A stretch of 64,000 nucleotides of DNA, taken from contig JASANH010001516.1 of the NCBI GenBank assembly GCA_030248295.1, positions 62,001 through 126,000 of the forward strand, in the 5' to 3' direction. This document shows, one piece after another, positions 1 through 11,100 of the stretch. A program made the translations under genes and the position numbers. Positions within the stretch are counted from its first letter, which is position 1. Every line of letters starts with the position of its first letter. The DNA is from Mesodorylaimus sp. YZB2_4 (Eukaryota; Nematoda; Enoplea; Dorylaimida; Dorylaimidae). Under the pieces are notes generated by a model. It was not told where the DNA came from. It was given only the letters and a program-made list of their open reading frames with translations, and searched no databases.

Positions 1-1522
1 GTGAGTGCTGAAAACTAATGAGAAAACGTGAACCAGCTGCTTTTTACTGCCCTAAGCGTTATACGCCCTTACTAACTTTGCCCGCATTTCCGACGCCCCT
101 GCCGTAGAGGCTTTTAAGACCGAGCCAAGAGACGGAAAGGTATACGAGTACATGGGCGCTTCCTGCGCGTACTTACGTAAGAAACACGTGCTAGGCGAAA
201 TTTCTCCCAGGATCCTCCACTAATTGGTGACTCGACTTGACTCAAACGCACTTTTCTGATTTCAGCTGACGTCATATGCAAATTTTATAATTCAAATCAT
301 GGGCCTCAACGCCAAGACCATGTGAGAAAAATGGCTGTTTTTCATTGACGGGAGAGCAGAGCAATTTGACATGCAATGCTCGATAGCGTGAAGTTTGAAG
401 ATATCGAAACCCGCCCACCATCTTTCTTTGTGTTATTTTCACCAATAATATGTGCGTAAAACAAAACGAGATTACGTCTGGTCATGCAAAGCACGATCAC
501 GCAGACTCGTGGGTAATCGGGTGTCTCACAAAGATTGATCTAGGGAACCGCGCTGATTATAAACTTCTTATCGAAACAGAAAAGATCGAACTCATTCGTT
601 TAAAACTACAAGCAATCGGGGAGACTGATGGGTTCTAGTTAATCTACGTATTCAAGCTCGCACTATTCGCCGCATGTTAGTCCTTCAATCGGGTTATGTT
701 TGGCATTTATAAATTACATTTCTCATGCAAATATTTTCTCATGGCCACATTGCGTGCAATGAATGTATATTCTCATTATTAGATAGACACCCTTTCATCA
801 CTCGCAAATTCTCCCACACTCCACTTTTCAGCTGACGATTAGCCCATCTTTTTATCAGTAGAAACCTTGAAGCAAGTGCGCTGTGCGAGTGCATAACACA
901 ATGAGTATCGATTGAGGGGACTGCCCAGCAAAATCTCATCTTTTTTCTTCAATCATATAAAGGCTTAGGCCACGGAAATAAGCAGGCAGCTAACGCGATG
1001 GTTGCCTTGAGACCGAGTTTAGCCTGAAATTTGTCCGAGTGAGATGACAAACTAGCCAACACGCAAATAGGTCATTGTGGCGTGCACTGATGCCTTTTCC
1101 ACATTTCCTTGTTCCGATTCGATCAATCGCTTTCTGTCAACATTCTTCCCCACGACAGTTCGTTAGCCGAGACAGTCTCGGCATAACAGAATGCAGCGGG
1201 ACCATAAAATTGTTAATGAGTTCAACACCGCCCATTCTAATACTAATCTCGAATTGGCGCGACATGCACTTCACCCGTTGAGTGATTGAAATCCAGAACA
1301 GTCCCTCGCCTCGTCAGCCGACGAATAGAACACGAGCAGACGAAACATTCCACGAACACCACTGCTAATTCCACGTTTTCGAAGTAAGCAGCAGAACTAG
1401 CTAAAACTAGCTTAGCAATGTCCGGGCTGGTTTGGGAATGAAGAACGAAAACCGAGATGAGCAATTGACGTTTTCAGCTTCATGAAGGAATCTAATGTGA
1501 ATTAGCAGCTAGATCTGTCCCC
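1..1522. other. Gene-free left flank
   Basis: I see no supported gene here. The open frames are all under 75 codons, have no recognisable domains and no paired splice sites. The right part is probably the 3' flank of the minus-strand GPCR that ends at 1523, but I found no clear AATAAA on that strand just beyond the stop. Confidence 0.5.
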
Positions 1523-3301
1523 TCAAACTTCGTCATCCACGTTGGAGTGCTTCGATAAGGCTTCGTTATTGGAATAAAGCACTGGAACCATGGCCGTGCT
1601 TTTCATCGGTTGAGGTTTCCTCTTGCCTTCGACAAGAGGGTCTTCAGTTGCACAATAGCAGCAAAGGCAATAGGCAGTTCGAGTGTACTCTTCGCCTTTG
1701 CTACGAACTTGGGTGCACTCTGCGTCACAATGGACTGGCACTCTGACTGGCCTTTTCTGGTTCACGCCTAACCGCAAACGATCCCCTTCTTCAACAGTGG
1801 CCATTTCGTGATGTCGAATCACGCAAGAATCCATGGCACTGCCTTCTTCTGCAAAGTTCAATCGATTACGATCACCCGTGCGAATAAGAGTGTCTCGTGT
1901 TTCAGTGGGAGGCGGAGATCCGAGACGAAAGAATCTCCAACGGCATCCGATGGTCAGGAATCGTCGATATCGTGTACACAGGCGACGCCGATGTGTTTGG
2001 GTACCAAACGCGTAGAGGAACGGATTCAAAGCGGAATTGACACTTTGCATACCGTAAGCGATATAGGAAATGATCGTGAACACCTCGTAGCCAAACACGG
2101 GCTGCACAGCATCCGGAAAGAACTCTATAGTGATCTGGACGAACCAATACGGGATCCAGCATACTGTATAGCAAATGACAATACTTAGGACCATAATCGT
2201 CACCCTTCTAGTTGATCTGTTTCGTCTCTGATTCGATGCGCTTATAGCTGTCGTTGTTGGAGCATTCGATGCTAGCATAGGTCGTTTTTGGCGTACCGAT
2301 GTACTCCTTTGGTCATCATCGTCCGCAAACTGGCCCTCGTCTTCACCTGCTGGGGCAGTAGTCGGAACCGTTTCGGTATGATTGGGTCCTTTACTAAACA
2401 GGCGTCTTTTCTGTGCCCGTAATCGATGTATTATCATGGTGTAAAATATCCAGACCATGGCTAAGGGGAGCAAGAAGCTGAGAGTGAACAAGTATAGGGT
2501 GAAGATTCGTCGACTCCAATTGGTGGCTGCTCCACTTCCGTTTTCGTCCAAAGCTGTAACGGAGCTGTTATGGTCGCTTCGGTTGTTCTGTTTCAACCAA
2601 TCAGTGCGAGTGAAATTGGAATCGAGTTTTAAAAATGCGTCCATCTGATCATAATCGACTGCAGATAGGATATCGTAAGCAGGTGTATCATTCGACGGTA
2701 CATGTGCGTCTCGAGGCCAGTATATAACGCATTGGAAAGTGACCGACCCTGTTTCAGTAACCTCCAATAGTGTGGCGTGCAAGTAGATCGGTACCATGGC
2801 CAAGACGACGATTGCCCAAGCTAGGCCGGCTGTAATGAAGGCTAATTTCGGTGTCCTCACAGCCCGACATCGAATAGCGTGGCACACTGCCATGTACCGA
2901 TCGAAGCTCAAGATGACCAAGAACATGACACTGGCGAACTTGCTTATCCCATCGCACGTGTAGTACAGTTTGCACATCATGTGCCCGATAGTCCACTGGC
3001 CATTTAACATTTGATAGATGGCGGCGGGGAGACACAATGCGTAGAGGAGGTCTGCTAGTGCCAGGTTGAATATGTAGATGTTGGTTACAGCTTTGGAACG
3101 TCGACTTCGGAGAATCATGAACAGAACGGCCGCATTGGCCGCGAATCCGACGGCGCATATGAACACATAGACGGCTGCTAAATATAATGTAGCTCGAGTT
3201 TTCATGTCGCTACCGTCATTGGCATGCTCGTGATCCGTCTGATTTCCAGCTCCGTCCATCTCCTCGCTGCTATGATTAAACGAGGAAATTTTCATTATCA
3301 T
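1523..3301 (-). CDS. Somatostatin/allatostatin-C/opioid-type peptide GPCR
   Basis: A 592-residue class A receptor encoded in one uninterrupted exon. TM1 spans about residues 38-65. TM2 holds NLALADLLYALCLP (79-92), TM3 ends in the FDRY motif (D134-R135-Y136), TM5 lies at about 267-291, TM6 carries CWIPYW (381-386) and TM7 carries NSALNPFLY (422-430). Cys110 and Cys191 should form the TM3-ECL2 disulfide. The N terminus has NHS and NQT glycosylation sites and no signal peptide. The TM2/TM3 block is closest to somatostatin, allatostatin-C and opioid receptors, which usually couple to Gi/o; ligand assignment is by inference. Unusual points are an extracellular loop 2 of about 90 residues with six N-glycosylation sequons, and a long ICL3 with an acidic patch (about 320-330). 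A second ATG at codon 3 is an equally good start. Confidence 0.88.
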   Translation of the reverse strand: MIMKISSFNHSSEEMDGAGNQTDHEHANDGSDMKTRATLYLAAVYVFICAVGFAANAAVLFMILRSRRSKAVTNIYIFNLALADLLYALCLPAAIYQMLNGQWTIGHMMCKLYYTCDGISKFASVMFLVILSFDRYMAVCHAIRCRAVRTPKLAFITAGLAWAIVVLAMVPIYLHATLLEVTETGSVTFQCVIYWPRDAHVPSNDTPAYDILSAVDYDQMDAFLKLDSNFTRTDWLKQNNRSDHNSSVTALDENGSGAATNWSRRIFTLYLFTLSFLLPLAMVWIFYTMIIHRLRAQKRRLFSKGPNHTETVPTTAPAGEDEGQFADDDDQRSTSVRQKRPMLASNAPTTTAISASNQRRNRSTRRVTIMVLSIVICYTVCWIPYWFVQITIEFFPDAVQPVFGYEVFTIISYIAYGMQSVNSALNPFLYAFGTQTHRRRLCTRYRRFLTIGCRWRFFRLGSPPPTETRDTLIRTGDRNRLNFAEEGSAMDSCVIRHHEMATVEEGDRLRLGVNQKRPVRVPVHCDAECTQVRSKGEEYTRTAYCLCCYCATEDPLVEGKRKPQPMKSTAMVPVLYSNNEALSKHSNVDDEV

Positions 3302-5658
3302 TTATAGCCGCCTGGTTCACAGGTGGCGCCAAGGGCGTGCTCGAAGAATTTCAAGTCGGTGATGAGAATCGCCGGGGTGGTGGTCGTAAATGGTAGAAGA
3401 GCGTGGCCGAGTCGCCGCCTTCTCCGGCTAATGCCTCATCGACAAGGGGAGCAGGGGACAGAGGCGGCCAATTCAGTCAAGCATCCAGGCCGGATCGGTT
3501 TGCCGAGCGAGGGGAAGGCAGGGACGAAGGGCGGAGATGATAGGAGTAGGGAAGCACTAGACTCGCCTGTGACAATACATCCCTCTTAAACGCAGTGCAG
3601 CAAGTTATTACGTAAGAGTTCCAAAGGAAAAATGAAAAACTCGATGGGTGAGAGATAAGCTGGTGACAGGCTCCGTATTGCCTTCAAAATTGACTGCATT
3701 CCGGAGATGGACACAACGAACAAGAGTTGTACAAATGGATTAGACAAAAGAAGACGCGGCCATTCGTGATCTTATTAGTGGCAACGCTTCGACGATCGCT
3801 TGTCAACGGCAGCTTTGGTTTGCTCCCATTGCCGACCAAGCGTCACAGTATCGGAACGGAAGGAGCAAGAGAAGCGAAGGCAGATGCGATTCTTCTCTCC
3901 CTTTCGTCATTCTTATCACCTGCTCTCCTCGAACTTGAATGATGGCCTCGAGCCTGCTGTCGGGCTCAATGAAGTAGAATTTTCTTCTTCGTCGTCATGT
4001 GATACATTAGATCGCAAAAAATATCTCCTAGTCATTTGGCCACTGTTCTTGGTTTAGGTCAACATATCAGCTATCCAAGAAAGTCTAGCGCGTCGACTAG
4101 CGCACGGGCCAATGTTCGAGTTGAAGGGCCAATGAAATGCCGCCGACACATTTTTCCACTCGCACGCACCGATGGAAGGCAAATAATGAAGTAGCTTGTT
4201 TTGCGGCTTCAAATTTAGCCAAAGGGACCTAATAGTAAGATAAGCATGAAGTGATTGAACTTCGGATTCGCAACACGCCAAGACCTTCTTAGGAATAGAG
4301 CGTGTCCTGATGTGGAAACCTTGCCATTAGCTCATTAGGTCTGCGTCTTACGTAACACTTTTTAGAGCTCTACAAGTAGCAGGTCATGCGTCATTTGCAA
4401 AATTGGATCCGAACTGGACAGTGCACTCGGGTCACTAAGACAAATTAGTACTGGGCATAGACTCCGTACAAATATTGAGCCCACTTGGCGCGCGCGCAAG
4501 TCCCAAAGCGTGCGAGCCCGACACACCTGGCCCATGCCCCAAGAAGGCGCATGTGGGAAGACAATTTGGAGTATGATTGAGAATGTAGGAGTCAAGTGAT
4601 GAGCTTGAGAGAGGACTCCGCATACTAATCTATACTTGCCGCCGCCTACATAACACTCGTCTCGTTATGCCTCCCGTAACGCTAAGCTTGGTTTTCTGCT
4701 CGGAATACGCAAAGATTTCATTTTATGGGTTCAATCAACAAAAAAAGTTCGTTTCCGCGTGGACAGTAATTGACCTGCTGTTGGCTGTTTCTGAGCAAAT
4801 TCCACAACTCCAGGCCTCTAGCTGACAATGAGCCATGCCCACGTTTATAATTCAATCCGGTTCAATCCGCTTACAAAAACGAGTTAGGAATTTGGGGAGC
4901 AGAAAAAAGTTTGCACAGCATTAACAACTCGATGTGTAAAAGGAAAAAATTACTCTGCATATTATGACAGGTTTTTAGAAAGCGAAGTTTCTCTTTCCCT
5001 CGGGTGACAATTTGTGCATTTATTGACTTTTAGTCGAACTGGATAAAACGAAAGGTAAGGCAAATATCACTTTGCAATGGAGACCAAAGGAAATCGACGA
5101 GGGAGCAGCTGCTCCTTTGTGGGCCATCATCCTAGGTATACATAGATCTAATCGCTCTTCATGAATGGTTCACCTGGGCTACCGTACCAAGAACGAGGTA
5201 TCACGAACCGTGCATACATACCTCTGGGATCATCTGAGAGACCCGTCATTGGCTTCTGGTTACTGCCACCTGTCAACTCCACACAGAAAGAAGGACGCTA
5301 ACATTACGACTTTGAGTTTATAATTTCGAAAAATATCTGGGGACTTCTCTAACCTGAATATGTAGCAACAAAAGACGCATGGAATTAGTAGCGCTGGTAC
5401 AGTCAATGGCCGAGCTGCGCGGATTTGCAGTGTGGGTTCAAATTTAATGCAAATGTTATAAGCGGCAATGTACTTGCGCATCGGAAATGGATCTGAGCAA
5501 TGTGCGCACGGAAGGTTCCGGGCATTCAAAACTCATTTGACAAACATGTTTGTTTCCTGGCATCTTTCGAGACGAGGCACGTGTTACATACATCATACGA
5601 AGTGTTTACGTCTGATCTAAAAAGAATTCGAGGAACGTACAAATTTCTAGCCTTCACA
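3302..5658. other. Intergenic, between GPCR and acyltransferase
   Basis: Upstream region of both the minus-strand GPCR and the plus-strand acyltransferase (head to head, 2.4 kb apart). Short open frames occur, for example at 3323-3589 and 3800-4057, but none shows a domain or coherent splice sites. No clear core promoter was recognised. Confidence 0.5.
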
Positions 5659-8600
5659 ATGGCAGTGCCAATTGCGTCCGTCGAGCAGCTCATTATTTTA
5701 GTCGTCACACTTTTTATTCCGCCCATCTTCGGTCTTGTTATAATGATCATCATATTGGCCACGGTCGGAAAATCGTTGGGAATTCGAAAGGTTTACGTCT
5801 CACTGTTGCTGAAAACGTTTGAGGTAGGAGTGGTTCACTGATATTGTCTCGAGCTGTGGTTGAGGTGAGAAGCAGGTGAACCACCTGTCTGCGCACTACT
5901 TGCTGCCCTGCATGATCTCGAGCACTTTGCGCGTGGTTGTAGTACTCGCTACGAATAATGCAGAATTGTCCTTCTGTAAGCTTGCTTATTTTTTAGTGGG
6001 CCAGCAGAAGGATCGAACGGGCACATAAGGCATCCGTAAATAGTCCTAGGTCAGCCGAATCGGACGAGGAAGATGCTCTGCCTGTCGTGTACGAGCTAGA
6101 AAGAGCGCCGTCTCCAACAATGAAAAGTAAATGATCTTTCTAGTTTCTACGCTAGCTTGTTTTGACGAGCATTACGCTCTGGGGATTGTAGAGTGACAAG
6201 GATTAGGGCACCAGTGCTCCCTGTAATGTGAAGAACAACCCAGCCTTAAAGAGATAACGACAGCCGCATGTTCAGAATGATAATGAGCAGTCTGACAACT
6301 ACTGTATATAGACGGGCTGGGTGCAGGTTTTTGTCACCTGCGTGTGTTGGTTTGTTTCCTCTGCCTACTGTGCACGATTGTTTTTCAGATGTTATACACA
6401 AAGACGCCACGATGCGAATAATGCGAAGTATTTCTGTAGCAGAACCAGAGAAAAGTCAAACATTCCTGTTCATAGGAGACAGTATGGACTTTGTGAAGGT
6501 ATGCAGGCTTTTGTTGTGACCATCAGCAGAGAATGTTCCTGCTATTTAGGCTGGAGTCGAAGCCATTATTGACGACGAAGTCACTTCGAGGTTTTCAGCA
6601 GAGGAGCTCAGAAACTGGAATCTGCTAAGCCGAACGAGCCTAGGATATCAGTACGTCAGGTAAGTGCTAGCTTGCTTACCTTGTCTGGACTGGGACCTCC
6701 GAAACAGGTGCTATTGTGCAGATCGGGGGTCTCTAAACAAGTGTTTACTGTTCGCCCGCAGGATGCACATCTCGCATGTTGCTAGAAAATCGAGAGGTCT
6801 TCTCAGTCGCAGAGTCAATGGTTCACTCTGCGATTGGAAGCAACTTTCACCAACCAATAGATAGACTAGACTGCAGTAAATCCTTGTCTCAACTACATGA
6901 GTGAGCCACAAGTTGCGGGCGGCCGTGGTGGTGCAGTGACTCTATGCGTATTGCTTGGTAGGGAGTGGCTGGGCTCGACCTGGGTTCGATTTCCGGTGAC
7001 GGAGGTCAGTTTTCGAACAATAAACCCTCGCTGACCTTTCACGCCAGACCTTAGTTGACTCACCCAGTACCGTCGATGTGCTCCGAGTGGAGAGACGAGT
7101 AGACAGTCTCGGCTGACTCAGGGTTCACAGCCCGCCCTCCAACGTCCATTGAAGTCTGTGTCCAGTCCAGGATGCCCTCGTGTGGAGGTGCTTCTAGTGA
7201 AACGCACAGAGGGGCGCTGCTGTGTGCTCTGGTCCTCGCACAGCCATGCTTAGGTTTGACTGCTAGCCGGCCAAAACAATTCAGAAAAAAACCAACAAGT
7301 TATAGATACTCTGAAGACGTAATTTGCACACTCATTTATGCTAATTTCAGCACGATTTTTTAAATTCGACATGAATGACCTAACCCAGGAAAGGGGCCCC
7401 CCTTATTCCCTCCCCTATGGTGACAAACAAGTATGGGCAAGGTCGGCTGGGTTAGAGGGGAGTTTTGGGGGGGGGGGAAGAGGAGGGAGGGTGGAGGGTG
7501 GAGAGAGAGGAGGGGGAGTAGGACGGAGGGAGGGGGGAAGAGATCTAAGCAGATCGCCTAAGCCTGATCTGATTACGTGTAAGACAGGTCAGGCCAGGTC
7601 AGGTTTGGGTCGAGTCGAGTGAGTGAGTTGTATGACTGTTTACATACAGCACTGTAGGCTGGCTTGACAATGGGCCTGTGCTTGGAGGCCAGGTCTTGGT
7701 CTTGCCCACATACAATTTGATTCCATTTGCTTCCTTCCTGTTGGACCTGAGTGGGGAGGGGGTTCGAGAGGAAGGGTTCAATGTCCTGGTCAGCCCAACA
7801 GGAGGGTGTACGCCCGTGCCCCCTTGCTTGGTCATACTTGGTGACCAAACCGGTCCTTGCAAACTGTTGTATGAAAATAGTGCAGGGAGGAAATGGGCAG
7901 TATTAGGGACAGTTATTCCACTGTTCTTGTCAGGTTAGATGACCTCTAGATAGAACTGAAGCCATGGTTTTGATGGATGGAGACAGAAATGTAATTCGTT
8001 GATTTTTGTTTCAGCCTCCGTCTAACCATACTTTGGTGCCTTGGATTCTTCTTGCGTTATTTCGTATTGTTTCCTATACGATTGGTCATTTTATTTATCG
8101 GTTTAACTTTCTTGATCGTCTCAACAGCTTTTGTTGGTTATGTGCCCGATGGAGAGTAAGTCGGGTGCTCTGAGTTAAAGCTGATAGTTGCTCATTGCTA
8201 AATGCTTATTGTTTTCAGTCTGAAACGGAGGTTAAATCGGCACGTCAGTCTTATATGCTACCGAATATTGTGCCGGGCTGTCACAGCTATCATTACTTAT
8301 CATAATCGGCACGGATACTGCAAGGTTAGTGGCGCATTAAACTTGGTCATAGGTGTTTTTATGTTGCAGGGAAAACATGGCTCGACCGGGTGGCATATGC
8401 GTAGCCAACCACACATCACCTATCGACGTTATGATCCTGTCGTGTGGAAATTGTTACGCTTTGGTAAGTGCTAGTTGATGTTTTACTGCAAGGTCTAGTG
8501 TGTGTCGAATCCATATTTTAGGTCGGGCAAAAACATGGCGGCCTTTTGGGAATTATTCAAAGGGCGTTGAACCGGGCCAGCTTTCATATTTGGTTCGAAC

Positions 8601-10404
8601 GTGCCGAAGTAAATGACCGAGCTGCGGTTAGTCGAAGGTATGGATTTGTGGATTGTGGTTCCGCGTGTTTGACCGACTCGATTTTGTTATGTAGGCTACG
8701 GCAACACGTGGAAGATTTGAATAAGCTGCCGATTCTGATCTTTCCAGAAGGCACTTGCATCAATAATACTTCAGTCATGATGTTCAAGAAGGGCTCGTTC
8801 GAAGTCGGTGGGGTTATTTATCCAGCAGCAATCAAATATGACGCGCGATTCGGCGACGCTTTCTGGAACAGTTCTCAGCAGTCGTATATTAAATATTTGA
8901 TCATGATGATGACCAGTTGGGCAATTGTCGTCGATGTTAGGTACTTGCCGCCGATGACTAGACAGGTATGCTTGTAGGTGAATACATGGGAGATGTTACC
9001 GGCTATAAAGTTAGTGTCATATCGTAATTAGCACGACATACCCTTACAAGTCCCATCCCGCTGTGGGACTTGGTCGGTTCTCCCATGTCTCTCGAGGGGG
9101 TCGCATCGAGATTGGTAGGTAGATGCAAGGCCATTCCATTGTTGCATGGTTTTTGTTTGAACAAACGGCTAGAAATCGTTGCTTCGTCAGAAGTCAAATT
9201 AAAAAAGGCAGGAAATTCGATTGTTTCCAATTTATGCTTTTTGAATGGTTGACTGCTTTATTTTCTTTGGGTGGGTGCGGTGCGGGGGGCATGAAATCGT
9301 TGAGGTTGAATGACCTCAAGGTGATTGATCGGTGGTTTGGTCATTATACTTGTTTGTGTTCGAAGCACAGGCCCTTCTGTTTGTCATAATTTGCATATAC
9401 GACAAGTTAAAGCTTTAATCTGGCGTCTGTTTTAGGAAGGCGAGAGTGCAGTCGAATTTGCAGCTCGAGTAAAGAAAGCTATCGCTGCAGCTGGCGGATT
9501 AGTCGACTTGGAATGGTAAGGATAAATTTCGTCTATACCCACCCACAGTAGAGTAGTTCTTTTTTAATTTTGTGTGTTGGGCCCCGTGCCGCCCCATCTC
9601 CCCCAGCAGTCGTGATATGATAAGCAAGGCCGCGAGGTGACCAGGTGTCATGGCAGCGTCCCCCTGTGTGTCTCCACTAGGAGCACCTGCATACGAGGGC
9701 ATCCTGTGCCAGCACCAGCGTCCCAGCATGATAGTGGGCGAGAACGGAGGGACCCCTACTCGTGTTCGGGAACCAGTTTCCTGATTCTCCACTCGTTCGG
9801 CGTCCGCCACTTAGAGTACCTACCCTGTGAGTCGCCCAGAGCCAGGTGTACAAGGCCAGCGATGGACCTGCTAAATCGCCGTCGAAGACTGGTTCCCACT
9901 GTGAGAACGGGCGTACTAAACTGTCATCCCCTGCTGGAACAGAACTGCGACCTCCCAGTCAGGGTTGCTGGCCCAAGCAATGCGGGACCAATCAGCTGAG
10001 CCACCGCGGCTCCCAGTACAGTTGTAGCTTATGCCTCTTACGCTCACTTCAGGGACGGCCAGCTGAAACGATACCCAGTCAAGAAGGAGATGTTGGAAAA
10101 GCAACAGGAGCGATACAGCAGGCGGATAATAAGCAGCGGTGCACACTTGAATCTTCTAGTGCCCGATGAAACGGATGAGCTGGGCGTAGTTTCCGAGTCG
10201 GTCGATGCTGTAGCATTCACGCCGAATGGAACTACTGCAATTTTCGACGACGGCGAAGTTGAGCTTTGTGCACCTATTGTCTCTGAACAGCCAACCCCTC
10301 TTCCATCGACATTAAACGAGGAAGAATTGCGACAAAACGGTACAGGACTTATTAAGCGTCACCAAGGAACCGAGGCCTGCGAACAAAACAAGAGCCAAGA
10401 ATGA
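5659..10404 (+). CDS. Glycerol-3-phosphate acyltransferase, GPAT3/GPAT4 type
   Basis: Acylates glycerol-3-phosphate to lysophosphatidic acid at the ER, the first step of glycerolipid synthesis. My model has 11 exons: 5659-5823, 5997-6126, 6389-6498, 6550-6659, 8015-8155, 8219-8308, 8370-8463, 8522-8637, 8695-8965, 9436-9515 and 10053-10404, giving about 552 residues. It contains an N-terminal membrane segment, the conserved EAIIDDEVTSRFSAEEL block, two hydrophobic stretches, and the acyltransferase motifs NHTSPID (HX4D catalytic motif), FPEGTCINN and the GGVIYPAAIKYD block. Matching GPAT3/4 landmarks run from there to the WDGQLKR exon. The C-terminal tail beyond the conserved core is about 100 residues, longer than in vertebrates (434-456 residues in total). 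Exon 6 appears to use a GC donor. Several introns carry SINEs. The start is the ATG before the first hydrophobic helix. Confidence 0.9.
6918..7260 (+). repeat. tRNA-headed SINE, family A, in GPAT intron 4
   Basis: The head has a Pol III box-A-like TGGTGCAGTGAC and a box-B-like GGTTCGATTTCC about 45 nt later. The tail contains CCAGGATGCCCTCGTGTGGA, a block that recurs in four other places in this window (around 9.7, 14.8, 29.1 and 40.9 kb). The dispersed copies with a tRNA-like head define a SINE. Ends are approximate. Confidence 0.7.
7463..7548 (+). repeat. G-rich polypurine tract
   Basis: About 85 nt of almost pure purine on the plus strand starting with a run of ten or more G, followed by repeated GGGAGG/GGAGGG units. 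It lies in GPAT intron 4 just downstream of a SINE. It has four or more closely spaced G-runs, so G-quadruplex or triplex formation on the RNA and non-template strand is possible; no function is shown. Confidence 0.7.
9545..10030 (-). repeat. SINE family A, in GPAT intron 10
   Basis: Read on the minus strand this starts with a tRNA-like head (CCGCGGTGGCTCAGCTGATT) near 10010 and carries CACAGGATGCCCTCGTATGC near 9690, matching the tail of the copy at 6918-7260, including the following GGTGCTcCTAGTGgAgAC stretch. It fills most of the intron 9516-10052. Confidence 0.7.
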
Positions 10405-11100
10405 ATAGGTTTGTGTTCTATAACTAATTGATTTTACTAATCGATATTCGTTTGCTAGTAACTGTTTCCGAGTGGCAGTTTTTGTGATTAGGTTGTACGT
10501 GTAACCAAAGAGGGCTTATCACTTTCATATTTCTAGCTTTTTTTACTAATCTAAGATTATGTACGCTTTACGCGATGCGATAATGAAGGGAAAGACACTC
10601 AGATTATACAAGTCTTAGTAACAGGTTAATAACTGTCATTGGGGAATGATAAACAGATATGAAGCATAACATAAAACTCAAAACGGGTGTTCAAATCTAG
10701 ATGTCATAGTAAGATTGACTAAACGCAAACATTGGCATATATTGGTACCACACACTCATGAAGAAGTAAGTGACATATACACCGGCCTCGATCTATCCCC
10801 TGCGACAAACTTAGATCGACGGCCTCGTCAAATACGCGTCTAAACCTAACATTCCTAATTATAGAATACAAAAACTAATTGGCGCCGCCCAATCACCCTG
10901 ACGCGTAATCTTTAGAACGAGCAGTGCTATGAAAGATACTTCGTAAAATAATTACCTTACTTCTTCGTCATACAGACCACATCCATACGATGTAGTCTCT
11001 ACACCTACCAACTATACTCAACAGTGCGAACCAACCTGTACATTCCCCATAACCCCTCCCCTTTCCTACCGACCACCACTTCCCATCTCTCCTGCCAACA
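10405..11100. other. Intergenic, convergent GPAT and NDRG 3' ends
   Basis: AT-rich sequence between the GPAT stop (10404) and the NDRG stop (11101, minus). It should contain both 3' UTRs. I found no clean AATAAA on either strand next to the stops and no additional gene. Confidence 0.5.
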
